Below, piece after piece: positions 51,305 through 62,614 of a stretch of 64,000 bases of DNA. The position numbers and the translations under genes were made by a program. Origin of the DNA: Tetrahymena thermophila SB210 (Eukaryota > Ciliophora > Oligohymenophorea > Hymenostomatida > Tetrahymenidae); assembly GCF_000189635.1 (NCBI RefSeq), contig NW_002476335.1, positions 372,001-436,000 on the forward strand, in the 5' to 3' direction. Position 1 is the first letter of the stretch. Every line of letters begins with the position of its first letter. Below the pieces are notes generated by a model. That model did no database searches. It saw only the letters and a list, made by a program, of their open reading frames with translations, and had not been told where the DNA came from.

Positions 51305-53024
51305 TCAGAATTTAGGCATTGATATTCTAATTCTAACTTCTTGAGTTGACATCATATCCTTAAAAGTACCTCTCTTGGATTCTTATATAATAAACTTTAA
51401 TAATTTTATTTAATTGAAAAAAAGTACCTCTTGTCGATTTTCCAAAGCTAAACATAGGAAGAGTTTACTTTCTTGAATCATATTGTGTACCTATTGCACG
51501 TCTTTGTATATAAATATAATTTAATTAAAAATATTCCACTATCAATTAATTCTTACGGTTTTGTATAGTGTGCATTAGATAAGTCAGCTTAAAAGCCAGA
51601 AAATCTTTCAGCATTAGGGAATGACCATTTTGGCTCATTTCTGATTTTAGATGTATTAGGTACATTTTTCTAAATGTAACTACCAGGTCCAACCTAAATA
51701 AATAATTTAATTATATTTATTAATTTGCAAATTAAATTAAGATTATTTGTTTTACAAGTTGAGGAGTTGAACTATTTGCAACCAAAGGCGAAAAGCCTTA
51801 TATTTCTCTTCTAAAACCAAATGAAAATTTAGGAGGGTTAGGAATTTCATGTCTTAATGTAGGATTATATTAAGGACCAGGAGTACCTTTGTGTCTCTTA
51901 GGATCATTAGGGAACTGATATTATTAAATTATAACACATTGCATTTATATAAAATTAAAAAAGTAAATTTTTACTCTTAATTCTAACCCAATTCTTACTG
52001 TTGGAGCTTTAGGTCTTCTAAAAATATCAGCTTCTAAAGGATCAAACTTTAAATATAAAATATAATTTTTAATTTTTCAAGATATTTTTAATAAATCTAT
52101 TAAACTTTCCTCAAATTAATTATTAAAATTAAATCATTTAAAAATTAAATTTAGTTTAAGCTATTTTTTTATGTAGGAAAGTTTGCCATATTTAAAAGTT
52201 TAATTGAATATCTTTTCCTTCTAAATAAAATAATTTAATAAATTTTCTAGTTTAAAAATCTCTTATTAGGTAAAATAATTTAAAGCGTTTTAAATTGATG
52301 AAACTTATTTATTTATTGATAATTTAATAGTTTGATAAATAGTGTTATTAGCCTGTTCATAAAATTAATCAATAGATAGATAGATGAATTATAACTAATC
52401 AAATTTATTACATCTACATCCTTTCTTAAATAGAAGTCATGCTTTGATCCAGTATTTAAAGTATTTCTCACTTCAGAACCAATTTTCCATTTGGGTGCCT
52501 TTTTAATTCAACATAATAATTTAAAATTGAATCTAAAAATATTTTTAAAGTCTCTCTTTCTTTATTTGTTGACTATTTAATTTATTTTTCTCTGAATACT
52601 CAATAGAACATAAAAATATTTACTTTTTAGTAAGTAAAGTAATCTGTATCTCTAACATCGTATGCAGGACCAGGAGAGCTTTTACCTTTTGAATAAAATT
52701 TGATTTGATTATTTAAAGTTATAATTATAAATGGCCTTTATTAAATGATCATATAATACTGAAGCTTAAGCAAAACAAATAACTAATAATTAAAATTTTG
52801 GTCATTTTACCTGCAAAATTAGTTTTTGCTAATTCCTTATTTTAAAATACTTTAGCTTATTTATTTCTATCAGCTGTACCAAAGCCATATTTTGGAGCAG
52901 TTGTTTTATGAGATAATCTCATTTTACCAAAACTGCTATATATTTCAGGATTTTCAAACTTTAATAAATCAATATATGTATAAATCTTAGGAGGTGCTTG
53001 CTCTTCTTCAACCTTATCTGCCAT
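51305..53024 (-). CDS. PG-rich-repeat (SHIPPO/STPG) ciliary-type protein
   Basis: Eight exons: 53024-52811, 52685-52624, 52498-52412, 52046-51975, 51914-51756, 51693-51557, 51501-51428 and 51369-51305. They give 289 residues. Three Pro-Gly-Pro-Tyr type motifs are visible: SSPGPAYDV, TPGPQYNP and VGPGSYIQ. They alternate with Phe-Gly segments typical of the sperm-tail PG-rich / outer dense fibre 3 family: PKYGFGTADR, PKFSFGFRRE, PMFSFGKSTR. Many members are microtubule-inner or axonemal proteins in cilia, which suits a ciliate. No catalytic motif is seen. Intron 3 is long (365 nt) while others are 55-125 nt. The exon 3 donor could also lie six nt earlier without changing frame. Confidence 0.85.
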
Positions 53025-54144
53025 TTTCTTTACTTTGTGTATTATACTTCAATATGCTTTTAAAATTTGTTAGTGTCTTTATATATTCAATTATGGTTTC
53101 TATATTTTAACAACTCTAAAATATTCTATTTCAGGAGTTACTTTTACACCTTTTATTATATAACTATAATTTTATGATTTGAATTTATTATTATGTTTTC
53201 TTTTTCTTTATAAATCAATGAAACAGACTATCTATCTATTCATTTTTTCATTCATTCATTTACTTAATAAAAAAATAAATATAAATGATAAAATAGCATT
53301 GAAAATCCTATTATCCACTCCTTTAATTTATTTGTTTTGTTTGTTTACTTTTTTTTTGAAGTATTGAAAAGTACTTGATTGATTGAACCTTTTAACTTAT
53401 CAAACGAGCACAATGATTGATATTTGTTAATAATTTTATTGATCATCTCTTTATTTTATTTTATTTTTAATATTATATCAGAAGATACATTCATATCCAA
53501 TTTTTATTAATTTTATTTTATTTGTCAAAATATTTTATTTTGTTAATTTTTACAATTTTTAAGATTTTTCTTAGATTAATTTTTTAATGAAGGTATTTTA
53601 TTTGTAATACCATAAATTAAATAAAATCAGCTGGCTAAATATTTTTTGGATAATTTTAAAAAATAATTTTTGAGGTAAATTAAAATAAAGTCTATAAAAA
53701 ATTATTTAAAAAAAAACATTTTTATTATTGTTTTAAAATTTTTTTTATATATTTTAATTTAGAATTTATTTTATTATCGAAAAATGATGAAAAAAAATAG
53801 TTAATTGAATTTTTAATAGTAAAGGGTTAAACATGTTTTTATGATTTACAATTATTTTATAATAAAGAATTTTTCGAATCTTAAATTTAACATTTTTTTA
53901 GATATTTATTTATTTTGTTTTTGATAAATATTTAATCAATAAATTTTTTAATCAGGATAATTAATCATATGTATAATTTTTCTATGCATTTTAATTGATT
54001 CTTCATTTGGCATTCTTAAGTAATTCTAAATAGTAAAGAAAGAGCGAGCTTAAATAAAAATTTGTTTAGATCAATACAAATTAAAAAGAAAAAATAAGAA
54101 AACTAAAAATTTTATAAAAAGAAAACTCAAAAAGAAGAATATCA
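53025..54144. other. intergenic, divergent promoters
   Basis: About 1.1 kb of AT-rich DNA between the PG-repeat gene (minus) and the small membrane-protein gene (plus). A frame at 53179-53367 is low-complexity and rejected. Confidence 0.55.
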
Positions 54145-54510
54145 ATGTATCTTCCTACTTTTTACAAGCTTTTCCATGAAACCAACGCTTTCAGACTCAA
54201 AAGATACGTTGGTTATGGTCCCCTTCTTTTAACTTGGAGTAACAAATAAGCTCTTAAATTTTATAATTAGAATGATTGAGTTTAAAGAACAGTTATTGAT
54301 TATTTTTAAAACAAAATTTAATAGGTATTTGGACTTTATATCCTGCTCTCTACAATATGATTTACAGTGATTTCATTCCTCCCGAGAGAGGTAAATTGCA
54401 TTTTATTTAATGAATTAGATTCAATATAATATTGAAAAATAATAAAATTCGTGATTATTAAATTTAATTTCTTAACTATAGGTGTCCCCAAAAGAATCGT
54501 CGATGCTTGA
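54145..54510 (+). CDS. 62-residue single-helix membrane protein, three exons
   Basis: Exons 54145-54238, 54325-54390 and 54482-54510 (introns 86 and 91 nt) give a 62-residue protein. The exons are clearly less AT-rich than the flanks and use favoured codons, which argues for a real, well expressed gene. The N-terminus MYLPTFYKLFHETNAFRLKR is basic and aromatic, followed by a hydrophobic aromatic stretch around residues 22-45 (YGPLLLTWSIWTLYPALYNM), then a polar end, PPERGVPKRIVDA. One membrane span is likely. Size, basic N-terminus and single helix resemble accessory subunits of mitochondrial respiratory complexes or ATP synthase, many of which are lineage-specific in Tetrahymena; this is inference from shape only. 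Confidence 0.7.
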
Positions 54511-55435
54511 TTTAGTAAAGGACATTAATTATTCCTCATATGGAGTAAATAGGATATATCTATCATTCTGTAGAGGTGTTAAATAAAATAAAGGAGATTT
54601 AGAACTTTACAGAATTCATAATATATTTTAAGCACATAAAAGAAAAATAAACTATGTAGATACTCATTCTTTATGTTTAGATTATTTTCTTTTAGATAAT
54701 TACATATTGCACGATTCAAAAACTCTTAATTTAATTTCATTAAAGTTATCTTTTATTTGCTTTTGTAAGATTTTCACTTTTAAATAATAATTTCTGGATC
54801 AATCGAATTAATTTATTTGCTCTGCCAAATGGTGTTTGCATTTTCACATGCTAATTTAAAAGATAAATTATATCAAGCTATTTAGTCGTATTATTATGAT
54901 TACTTATTAACTGTTGAAATTATTTTCGAAATCTAAATATTTTAAAAATCCATAAAAGAAAGATATCTTAAACACAAATAAATAGAAAAATAAATTAATT
55001 ATTCAATAATAAAATATTCATTAAATTTTAATACATAAGGATTTAGTTAATTCCTCTGAATAAGTAAAAAATTGTTTGATGATTTAATATTCAAAACTAG
55101 GAACAGCTCTTAATATACAGTTAATAAAATTAAATAATCAAAAAAATATTATAAGATTTTAAATATGCTTTTAAGAGACGATTTCTAATTAATTAATTAG
55201 ATTTTATTTTAAAGATATTTTATGATCAAATAATTAGCAGTATGTAAAAAATAAATAAATGTGTGTTTTAATGCATTTTAAAATTAAAAAAAATAATTTA
55301 GAAGTATTTTAATAAAGAAACAAAAAATAGCGTTTGTTTTTTATTGTTTTTGGCTTATTAAAAGCAACCAGTTTTTAGATAAAATAAGTGAATTTTAAAT
55401 TGATTATATACATTTATTTATTTATATATTTATTT
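54511..55435. other. intergenic, no convincing gene
   Basis: AT-rich DNA. The frame 54540-54899 (119 residues in the ciliate code) is hydrophobic and low-complexity; with TGA as the only stop, frames of this length arise by chance. Confidence 0.5.
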
Positions 55436-55759
55436 TCAAATTTCTAGATTATCAAATTTAAAAATTTGGTTTAGTTTATGCAATTTCTTTTTTAGTTGAT
55501 GTTCATAATTTTTAGATATCAAAGTGTCTTGGGCAAATCTCTGTTTTGATTAATCTTAGCTTTTAATCTTATAGATATCTAAATATGAAAAATATGCTAT
55601 TTATTATTCTTGATTATCTTAACTATCTTCTACATCTTCCATTTTGCAATTAATGTATTACTGCTATTTTATTTCAGTTTAATCATAAGCTAACTCTGAC
55701 TGCATAGCATCAAATACTTCTTCATAATTAATTTTTATAGCTCCTTTTATGCTTTTCAT
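55436..55759 (-). CDS. small acidic Q-rich protein, hypothetical
   Basis: A single exon encoding 107 residues with ATG and TGA. It begins MKSIKGAIKINYEEVFDAMQ and has an acidic centre (MEDVEDSQDNQEQQ) and a basic end (HQLKKKLHKLNQIFKFDNLEI). The base composition is visibly less AT-rich than the flanking DNA, and Gln is encoded mainly by TAA/TAG as in neighbouring genes. No known domain, membrane helix or signal is seen. It ends the spacer 233 bp downstream of the kinesin gene and runs in the same direction. It could be an independent small gene or, less likely, part of an extended neighbouring transcript. Confidence 0.5.
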
Positions 55760-55992
55760 TATTATTCTTCTTTTAATTTAATGATTGAATTATTATTTTT
55801 ATGTTTCTTTATAGGGTTAAATTCTATAAAGTAGATATTTTATATTTTAAATTAATTTAAAGATAGTAAATAAATATTTCATAGAAATGTAAAGGTGAAA
55901 ATAAATATCCTACTATTCACACTAATATGTAAAATAAAACATATTAAAAAATATTTTAATTTAATTAGATTAATATACCCAATAATTTCCTA

Positions 55993-58900
55993 TCAATAGT
56001 CTCCTCTACCCTTTATATATTATATAAATATGATTTAATACTTTAGTAATAATTAAAAAAAACAAAAATAAACCTTTTTAAGGTCCATGATTTTTTTTTA
56101 ATATTCTAATGTAGTCTTTTGTAAGTGCTCTTAAAGAGATTTAAGTTATTCTTCAGCCATAGTTGCACGAACTAGAAGCTGAGATTTATCTTTTTCCAAT
56201 TATTTAACCATCTTTTCGTAATGCATAATCTATTTTAGAATGAAAAAAATTTAGTAGGTGTGAAACTATTGAATTATACCTTAGTTTTGAGCATTCCTGA
56301 ATCACCAGAAATTGGAGCTATTGACTAGCCATCCTCATATTATTTTATCTATTTGAAATGACTATAAAATAAAAGAGTTAATCAAAATATTTTACTTATT
56401 TCATCAGTCTTTCATTTTCTTTTTGGAGAATAAATGCATCCCATTTTCTATTATCTTTTAACTATTTATTTATTAATAAAATACAAAGTTAAATCAATAG
56501 ATAATTTTTTATAAAAAATCTACCATGGCAATTAACTTTTTATTTTCTTCGTATAAATCATTTCTTTCCTTCCTTAAAATTTCTATATTTTAAGAACTTG
56601 AGCCAGGTCTTACATTTGTCGATTTCATGTACTCGATTTCATTAAGCAATCTTTGTTATATATCAACCTCTTTATCAGCCTTCTTGTTTGTTTGGTTAAG
56701 TAATTAATCTTAGATAATTCTTAGCTCTTCTTCTAACTTTCTGTTTCTTTTTCTAAGACGATCTATTTCTACATTTTAATCTGCCTTTATAAAATATTTT
56801 TTATTTAAAAACTAATCACAAAACTTATTATATTACCACAAGAGCGCCTCCTAGCATTTCATCATCAAGTTAGGTAGGTGCATCTTTCTTTAGTATTTCT
56901 GGTAAAGGAACACCAACGGGAGCCCAATCCTCTGCTAAATACTTCATCTGGCGAGCATAATTCTTAAGAGCTTTAAAAAATAGATTTATATTTTTATTTG
57001 GTTTTTTTTAAATTATGCTTACATCTTATCTCCATTTTTAAGTTCTTATTGAGTCTCTTTTCTTTTTCAAGCTGCTCAGAAAGCTATATTTCTTTTTCAT
57101 TATAACTTCTAATTAATTCCTCACGAGCATTCATATCATATCCAATTCTGATTGGCTTATCTGTTAAAATATTACAAATATTTTTATTAAAATAGCAAAA
57201 TTAATCAATACTAAATAACTTACCTCCATTTGCTCCTCTTGCCTACTCAGAAGTAAATTAAATTAATTTATTTCTATAGACCGAACGCATTTCATCTAAT
57301 TGAAGCTATAATTTTCCATTTTCGGCAGTCATTTCATCATTAAACTTCATGAGTTCGTTTAACCTTTCTTCTAACTCTTAAATTTTTCTTGATTATAGTT
57401 TGTTCTTATGAGTGAGTTCCATTTTTTAACTTTCCCATAAAAGTCTTTCATCTTTGTTCTTAATCAAGTTGCCTTCAACTTCTTGAGTTAGCTTATTGAA
57501 TTCATTTTACTTTTCTCTAGTAATTTCAAAAAAGCCTTTCTCCATTTCTATCTTTTTATTGTCAATATCTATTCTATGCTATTGCTCTAAAATGTCATAC
57601 TTAAGCATTTCTGTTTTCAGCCTCTCTATTTCTGCTTTAGCAAATACTAAGGCTTCTCTTTATTCCTAATTTTCATTTTCTAGCTTTTCAATCCTTTTAA
57701 TAAAATAAATAAATACCATAAGAAAAGAATATTAAATTTCCAAATAAGAATTTTAAACCTATTGATAAAGCGAGCATTCTCATCATTTGTTGAAGAGGAT
57801 TTCTTATAAATATCATTCATTTCATCATGCAAGGCTTTATTTTCATTTACCATGTTTATTAATTCCATGCCTACATTTTAATTTTTTATTTTTTCATCAT
57901 CTAATTTCTTGTTGACTTCAATATAATTTTTTTTTAATGCAACAAATTCAATTTCAAGCTCACGTTTGTCATCAATTACTTCCTTTAATCTATCTTACAA
58001 TTTTTATATTTATTCTAAAGCTTTCTCTTCTTTAATCTTCAATTCTAACAGTTCACCATCTGCATTAAGTAATTTATTACTAGATTCATATTTTTCAGTT
58101 TAAATAATTTCCATTAAACGAGTATTTTCTATTTGAAGCTCTACCAGTGCTTTACTGACTTCTAATTTTTCTTCCTCACTTTTAATTAATTCACTTTGCA
58201 GATCACCTTTATCTCTAATTAATTAGTTGTACTTCTCTCTCATTTCTGTTAGCTTTGAAGCGAACCTTTACCTTTCTTCATCTAACCTTATCTTGTCTAA
58301 ATCTTTTTCAATCAATCTTCTTTCAAGATCTTACAATTTCTAATTACCAAGTTCTCCTTCAATACCAGGCATATTGTACCCTCCCAATCTATTATTACTT
58401 GATGCTGCAATAGCTTCGGCTCTGTAACGTTTAAGCAAACCTATTGCCTTTCCATCATTAACTATACTGAAATTTTAAATATTTGAAACTCTCTTCATCA
58501 TATTAAGAGTGTAAGAACTACCTTTAGGATCTCCATTTTTTAAACAGAAAATACCAATAGATATACTATTACCTCCTAAAGCATCCTTCATCATGTGAGT
58601 TACAGTAGAAGTCTCAGTTAAGAAATAATCCTTTTTTAATGTAAATTTTTAAAATTTCCATTAAAAGAATAATTAAACTAAAATTGTTTACATCTTTTGA
58701 TTAGTTTTAAGACATGTCTCTAAGAAGTGTAGTTAATGCTATAATACTTTTGTTTAAAGTAGAACCTTATCTAACTCTTATGGACTCAGGATCATCAAGC
58801 ATAATTTCACTTCCTGGTAAATCAAAAAAGTTAAGTCTAGAGAGAATAGTAACATTCTCAATAGCACTATCATTTACTAACTCTTAAGTTTGAATAAGTT

Positions 58901-59689
58901 CGATAGTAAATATTGATGTTGCCTTAGAAGACAACTTTCCAAATTCATTAGAAGTTTAATTTCTTCTTTTTCTACCTTCAGTTAAAAGCTAGCTTAATTA
59001 AGATTGATTTTATACAGTTAAAACAGTAGCATTTTAAATAGTTGGCCCTTCCCAAACTGTTTCCTTAACAATCAAAGCATCTGAAAATTAATTACCAGCA
59101 TTTCCAAGTAAATCAGTAATTTCTTCATCAATTATTTCTACATAGCGGACACGTACTCCATAAGAGTAGTTTTAAAAATTTCCTTAATTTAACTTGCTTG
59201 AATGATGCTTACGAGTTTCTAATTAATTAAATAATGAATCTGCCATTTGTAAAATAAGGCCTGCTTCTCTTGCATTCCCTTCTAAAGTAGCCGATTTTCC
59301 TGAACCTGTAGAACCAAAAGTAAATATTGTTATATTATAACCCATAACTAAAGGCGTAATATGTCCTCTAAATAAATTCTAAAACATAGTTGAAACATCT
59401 GTTTCAGGCCCATAAACTTCTTAGCAATCATGTTCTTCAATAACTTTAAATTATGAAAAATAAATTTAAAATGGATAATTTATTTATTTATCTTTTATAT
59501 TTGTTTGATTAAATTCTCTTTTTATTTCTTTGCTGTGAATTGATAATTACTTCTTTGATTTGAGTCAGTGAGCGATATTGTATTTGCCATAATTTTTACA
59601 TCTTCTCTTTGAAAGTTAGAGGGTGGTATAACCCTAACTAATGTTCTTATAGGGTTACCCTTAATAATATTCTAATAGGGAAAACTCAT
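55993..59689 (-). CDS. divergent kinesin with N-terminal motor and long coiled coil
   Basis: Exons 59689-59551, 59443-58692, 58630-57759, 57693-57224, 57160-57023, 56970-56837, 56784-56524, 56461-56395, 56347-56280, 56229-56074 and 56010-55993 give 1024 residues. The ATG directly follows an in-frame TGA. The motor starts with RTLVRVIPPS (family VRVRP), has YNITIFTFGSTGSGKS (P-loop 90-97), a modified switch I (NEFGKLSSKATS, where most kinesins have SSRSH), switch II DLPGSE at 254-259 (usually DLAGSE), and DALGGNS. Residues after about 380 form a long coiled coil (LERRLIEKDLDKIRLDEERQ). The P-loop is intact, so ATP binding is likely, but switch changes may alter motility. A ciliary kinesin-like role is inference. 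The last 63-nt intron is in frame, so retention would also give an open protein. Confidence 0.88.
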
Positions 59690-60454
59690 AGATTTTCAGT
59701 AAATCTATTAAGTTGTGTCAAGAAATATTTTAGAACCTAAGTTTTGTTGAAATTTCACCTGTCTTTTGGTATAAATCAAACTATTAATAAATTTACTGCT
59801 TTACAAATCAACTAGTTAGTTTTTTTGTTAAATAGATAGTTAGTTATATGCTTATTTTATCAATTATAAATAATAAATAAATAAGATAATTAGTAACTTA
59901 TTAGAAAAGTTTGCAAAATCTTTTTGGTATTCAATCGGTGGTGGAAATAAGTGCAGTCATTAAATATATAATAATTCTAATTATTTAAAATCAATAATTA
60001 ATAATTCATTTATCTTTTTTGAAAAATTAAAAAATTAAAAAGAAAAGATTGACAATAAATTTATAAAAATAAATTATTTTATAAAATTCTTCTTATTTTA
60101 ATTATCTTTTTTTAATGTTAGCAAAAATAAAGTTTAAGATTTTTAAATTATTATCTAATAGATTATATTAGATTTATAGTATTTGCAAATTCATATAAAC
60201 TTATGTACTAAGATAAATAAACTATTGACTTATTTGCTTTGCTTATTTTTTAATTTTGATTACCTGATTGCCACAATCATTAAATATTCTATTAAAATAA
60301 TAAATAAATAATAAATAAAGATATTTATTTACAAATCTATTTGTTATTTTTGACAAAAAAATAAAGGAATATTGCAAACAAGCAAGCAAGCGAGCAAGCT
60401 ACTTTCTTTAGAGGCATAACTTATTTTTAATTTTAAAAATTTGTGGAATACAAT
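59690..60454. other. intergenic, divergent promoters, short CAAG repeat
   Basis: AT-rich DNA between the kinesin (minus) and the phosphatase-family gene (plus). It contains a short CAAG tract at 60379-60398, about 55 bp upstream of the plus-strand start codon. Confidence 0.6.
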
Positions 60455-61216
60455 ATGTAAGTATTAGCTAGTAAAAGGATAAATATTATTTGCTATAATA
60501 TTCACCATGGAGCTGATGTTAATGATAATTATAATATTTAAAAAATTATATCAACGATTGAGAATCAGAATCCAGATGTTATATGCTTGTAAGAAGTTGA
60601 TAATAATTATTCAGAAAGGAGCTTAAATTAATTATAGCCATAAATATTAACTTAATAGATTTAAGGTATTAAAGAAAGTTATTTCTCGCCAACAATAAAA
60701 AATAGTTATGGAATACTTACTTTGTCAAAATAAAAAATAATTGACTACCACACATAAATCTTAACTACTGGTTTAAAAGAAGATAGAACATTTTAATACT
60801 TAAAGTTATAAAATGGATTATAAATAATTCACTTTCATTTAAACAATTCTTTTGATCAATAAAGAAGTAGATATCATTAGCTTTTAACCATTTTTGAAAT
60901 ATTAGATAAAAAATAATTGGATATTAAAAACAACACTATAATTTGTGGAGATTTTAATGAAGACTGTGATGGATAAAGATACTGTGAAGAGGAATGTGTT
61001 TTTGATTTGTTGGAATAGAAGAAGTTTTTTAATGCTAAAAAGCTTTATGAATAAAAGAGTGGAACATAGGATAATTTATATACGTTTTCTAGGAAATATA
61101 AGAATATAAATATAGATCACTTTTATGTAACCAATGATATCAATATTAATTCGTTCAAAATTATTGATTCTGATGCTTCTGATCATAACCCAATATTTTT
61201 GTGTGTTTAGTTATGA
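60455..61216 (+). CDS. endonuclease/exonuclease/phosphatase family enzyme
   Basis: A single exon encoding 253 residues. The Mg2+-dependent EEP catalytic core is complete: INIICYNIHHG with Asn15, PDVICLQEVD with the metal-binding Glu47, a central HFHLNN block, IICGDFNED with Asp166 and Asn168, and DASDHNPIF with the terminal Asp243-His244 pair. Members cleave phosphodiester or phosphomonoester bonds in DNA, RNA, inositol phosphates or sphingomyelin. The INIICYNIHHG start looks like the small sphingomyelinase or metal-dependent hydrolase subgroup, so the substrate cannot be fixed. No signal peptide is apparent. Length is typical for a stand-alone EEP domain. The ATG is followed at once by TAA read as Gln. 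Confidence 0.9.
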
Positions 61217-62614
61217 AACATTTTAAAGCGTAATTTATTTTAACTTTTTTTAAAAATATATTTTATGTATAGAAAAATAAAAATATATTCTCTTAAATAT
61301 GCTTTTATGTTTAAAATATTTATTTAATATGCATGTATGTTAATCATAATTTTAATGGTTTAGGTAAAATTATACATTATTAATATATTTAGATAGATAA
61401 TTTATATAAATTTTTATATCATAAATTGTTAATTTTTTATACATCAGAAATAAAAATATTATATAACATTACTCATATAAAAAAATCTTGTAAAATATAG
61501 TTTCTCAAATTAAAAAATTATTTGCAAAATAAAAAATTTAAATTAGATTCTTTTTTATTATAAAATAAATATAAATTAATAGAGAAATATTACAGAAATT
61601 ACAATTATCATACTAAGTGTTTTATTTTTATTCAAAATTTGATTAATTAATAACTTCCTAATGATTAGCCATAATCAGTCTAATTTGAGCCAAATTCTGA
61701 AAAAAAATGTCAATAAACTCCTCAATATGCTATAACCTAAAAAGAAAATATACAAATTATTCTACAAAGATCTAGCTTATAATTTAGAGCCTTTAATCCA
61801 AATTTAAATGCTTGTTTCTATTTTTTTCTATACTTTTAATTTGAAATTTTATCACAAATTTTATTTTTAAACAATTTTTTAATTTGCTAAACTAGAAATA
61901 GCAAGTTTTTTTTATAAGATAATGCTAAAGATATTTTCAATAAATTTTTTATTTAATTTTTTAATTTATTTAAAGGCTTATTAAAAAATTTTTAAGGCGA
62001 ATTTGAATACTATTTAAGGTTAGTATTTAAATATTATTTTAATATTCTTTCGATTTGATTTTCTTTATTTGAATAGATTCAATATATCATTCACTCATTA
62101 ATTGTATTCTTAAAATTAGTTTTTGATAAATTATTTGAAATAATATCATTTTACATTAAACAATTTTGAATTTATTTAACAACAAGGATATTTGGTTAAA
62201 ATTGTATTCTATCATAAAAAAATAAATAGTCTAATATATTTTTACTAAAAATTTTTATTTAAGTCAAAACAAAATTAGCTAAATAAAATTTAAATATTAA
62301 AAATTTTGTGAATTGAATTAATAAGATTATTTTATTTTTATTTTTTTTTGACAAAAATATGTTAATGATGTATTACTTTGAATAGTTTATTTGGATGATT
62401 AATATTCGCATGATATAAATTAGTTTTACTGCTCTGTATTCATTAAATTAGAATCAAATGTGTACTTAACCCCTACCTACTAAAATAAATTAGCAGAGAA
62501 AATTGACGGGTTAATAAAAACAAAAACGCTTGTAGAATAAAAAATAAATAAAATTAGTGATAAAAAACAATAATTTGTTAAATAACTGTTAATAATAAAA
62601 TTATTTGTATAAAT
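61217..62614. other. long intergenic region
   Basis: About 1.4 kb of AT-rich DNA upstream of the last gene. A slightly less AT-rich patch near 62455-62520 is probably its 5' untranslated region. No RNA gene is seen. Confidence 0.5.

Noticed and set aside
54540-54899. 119-residue frame in the ciliate code, ATG to TGA
   Set aside because: Hydrophobic, low-complexity and as AT-rich as its flanks; with one stop codon in AT-rich DNA such frames are expected by chance.
59460-59590. Kinesin start at the internal ATG 59590
   Set aside because: An upstream ATG at 59689, preceded by an in-frame TGA, restores the VRVxP strand that begins every kinesin motor.
62455-62520. Possible RNA gene in a GC-richer patch
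   Set aside because: No tRNA-like arms or internal promoter boxes could be drawn; more likely a 5' untranslated region.
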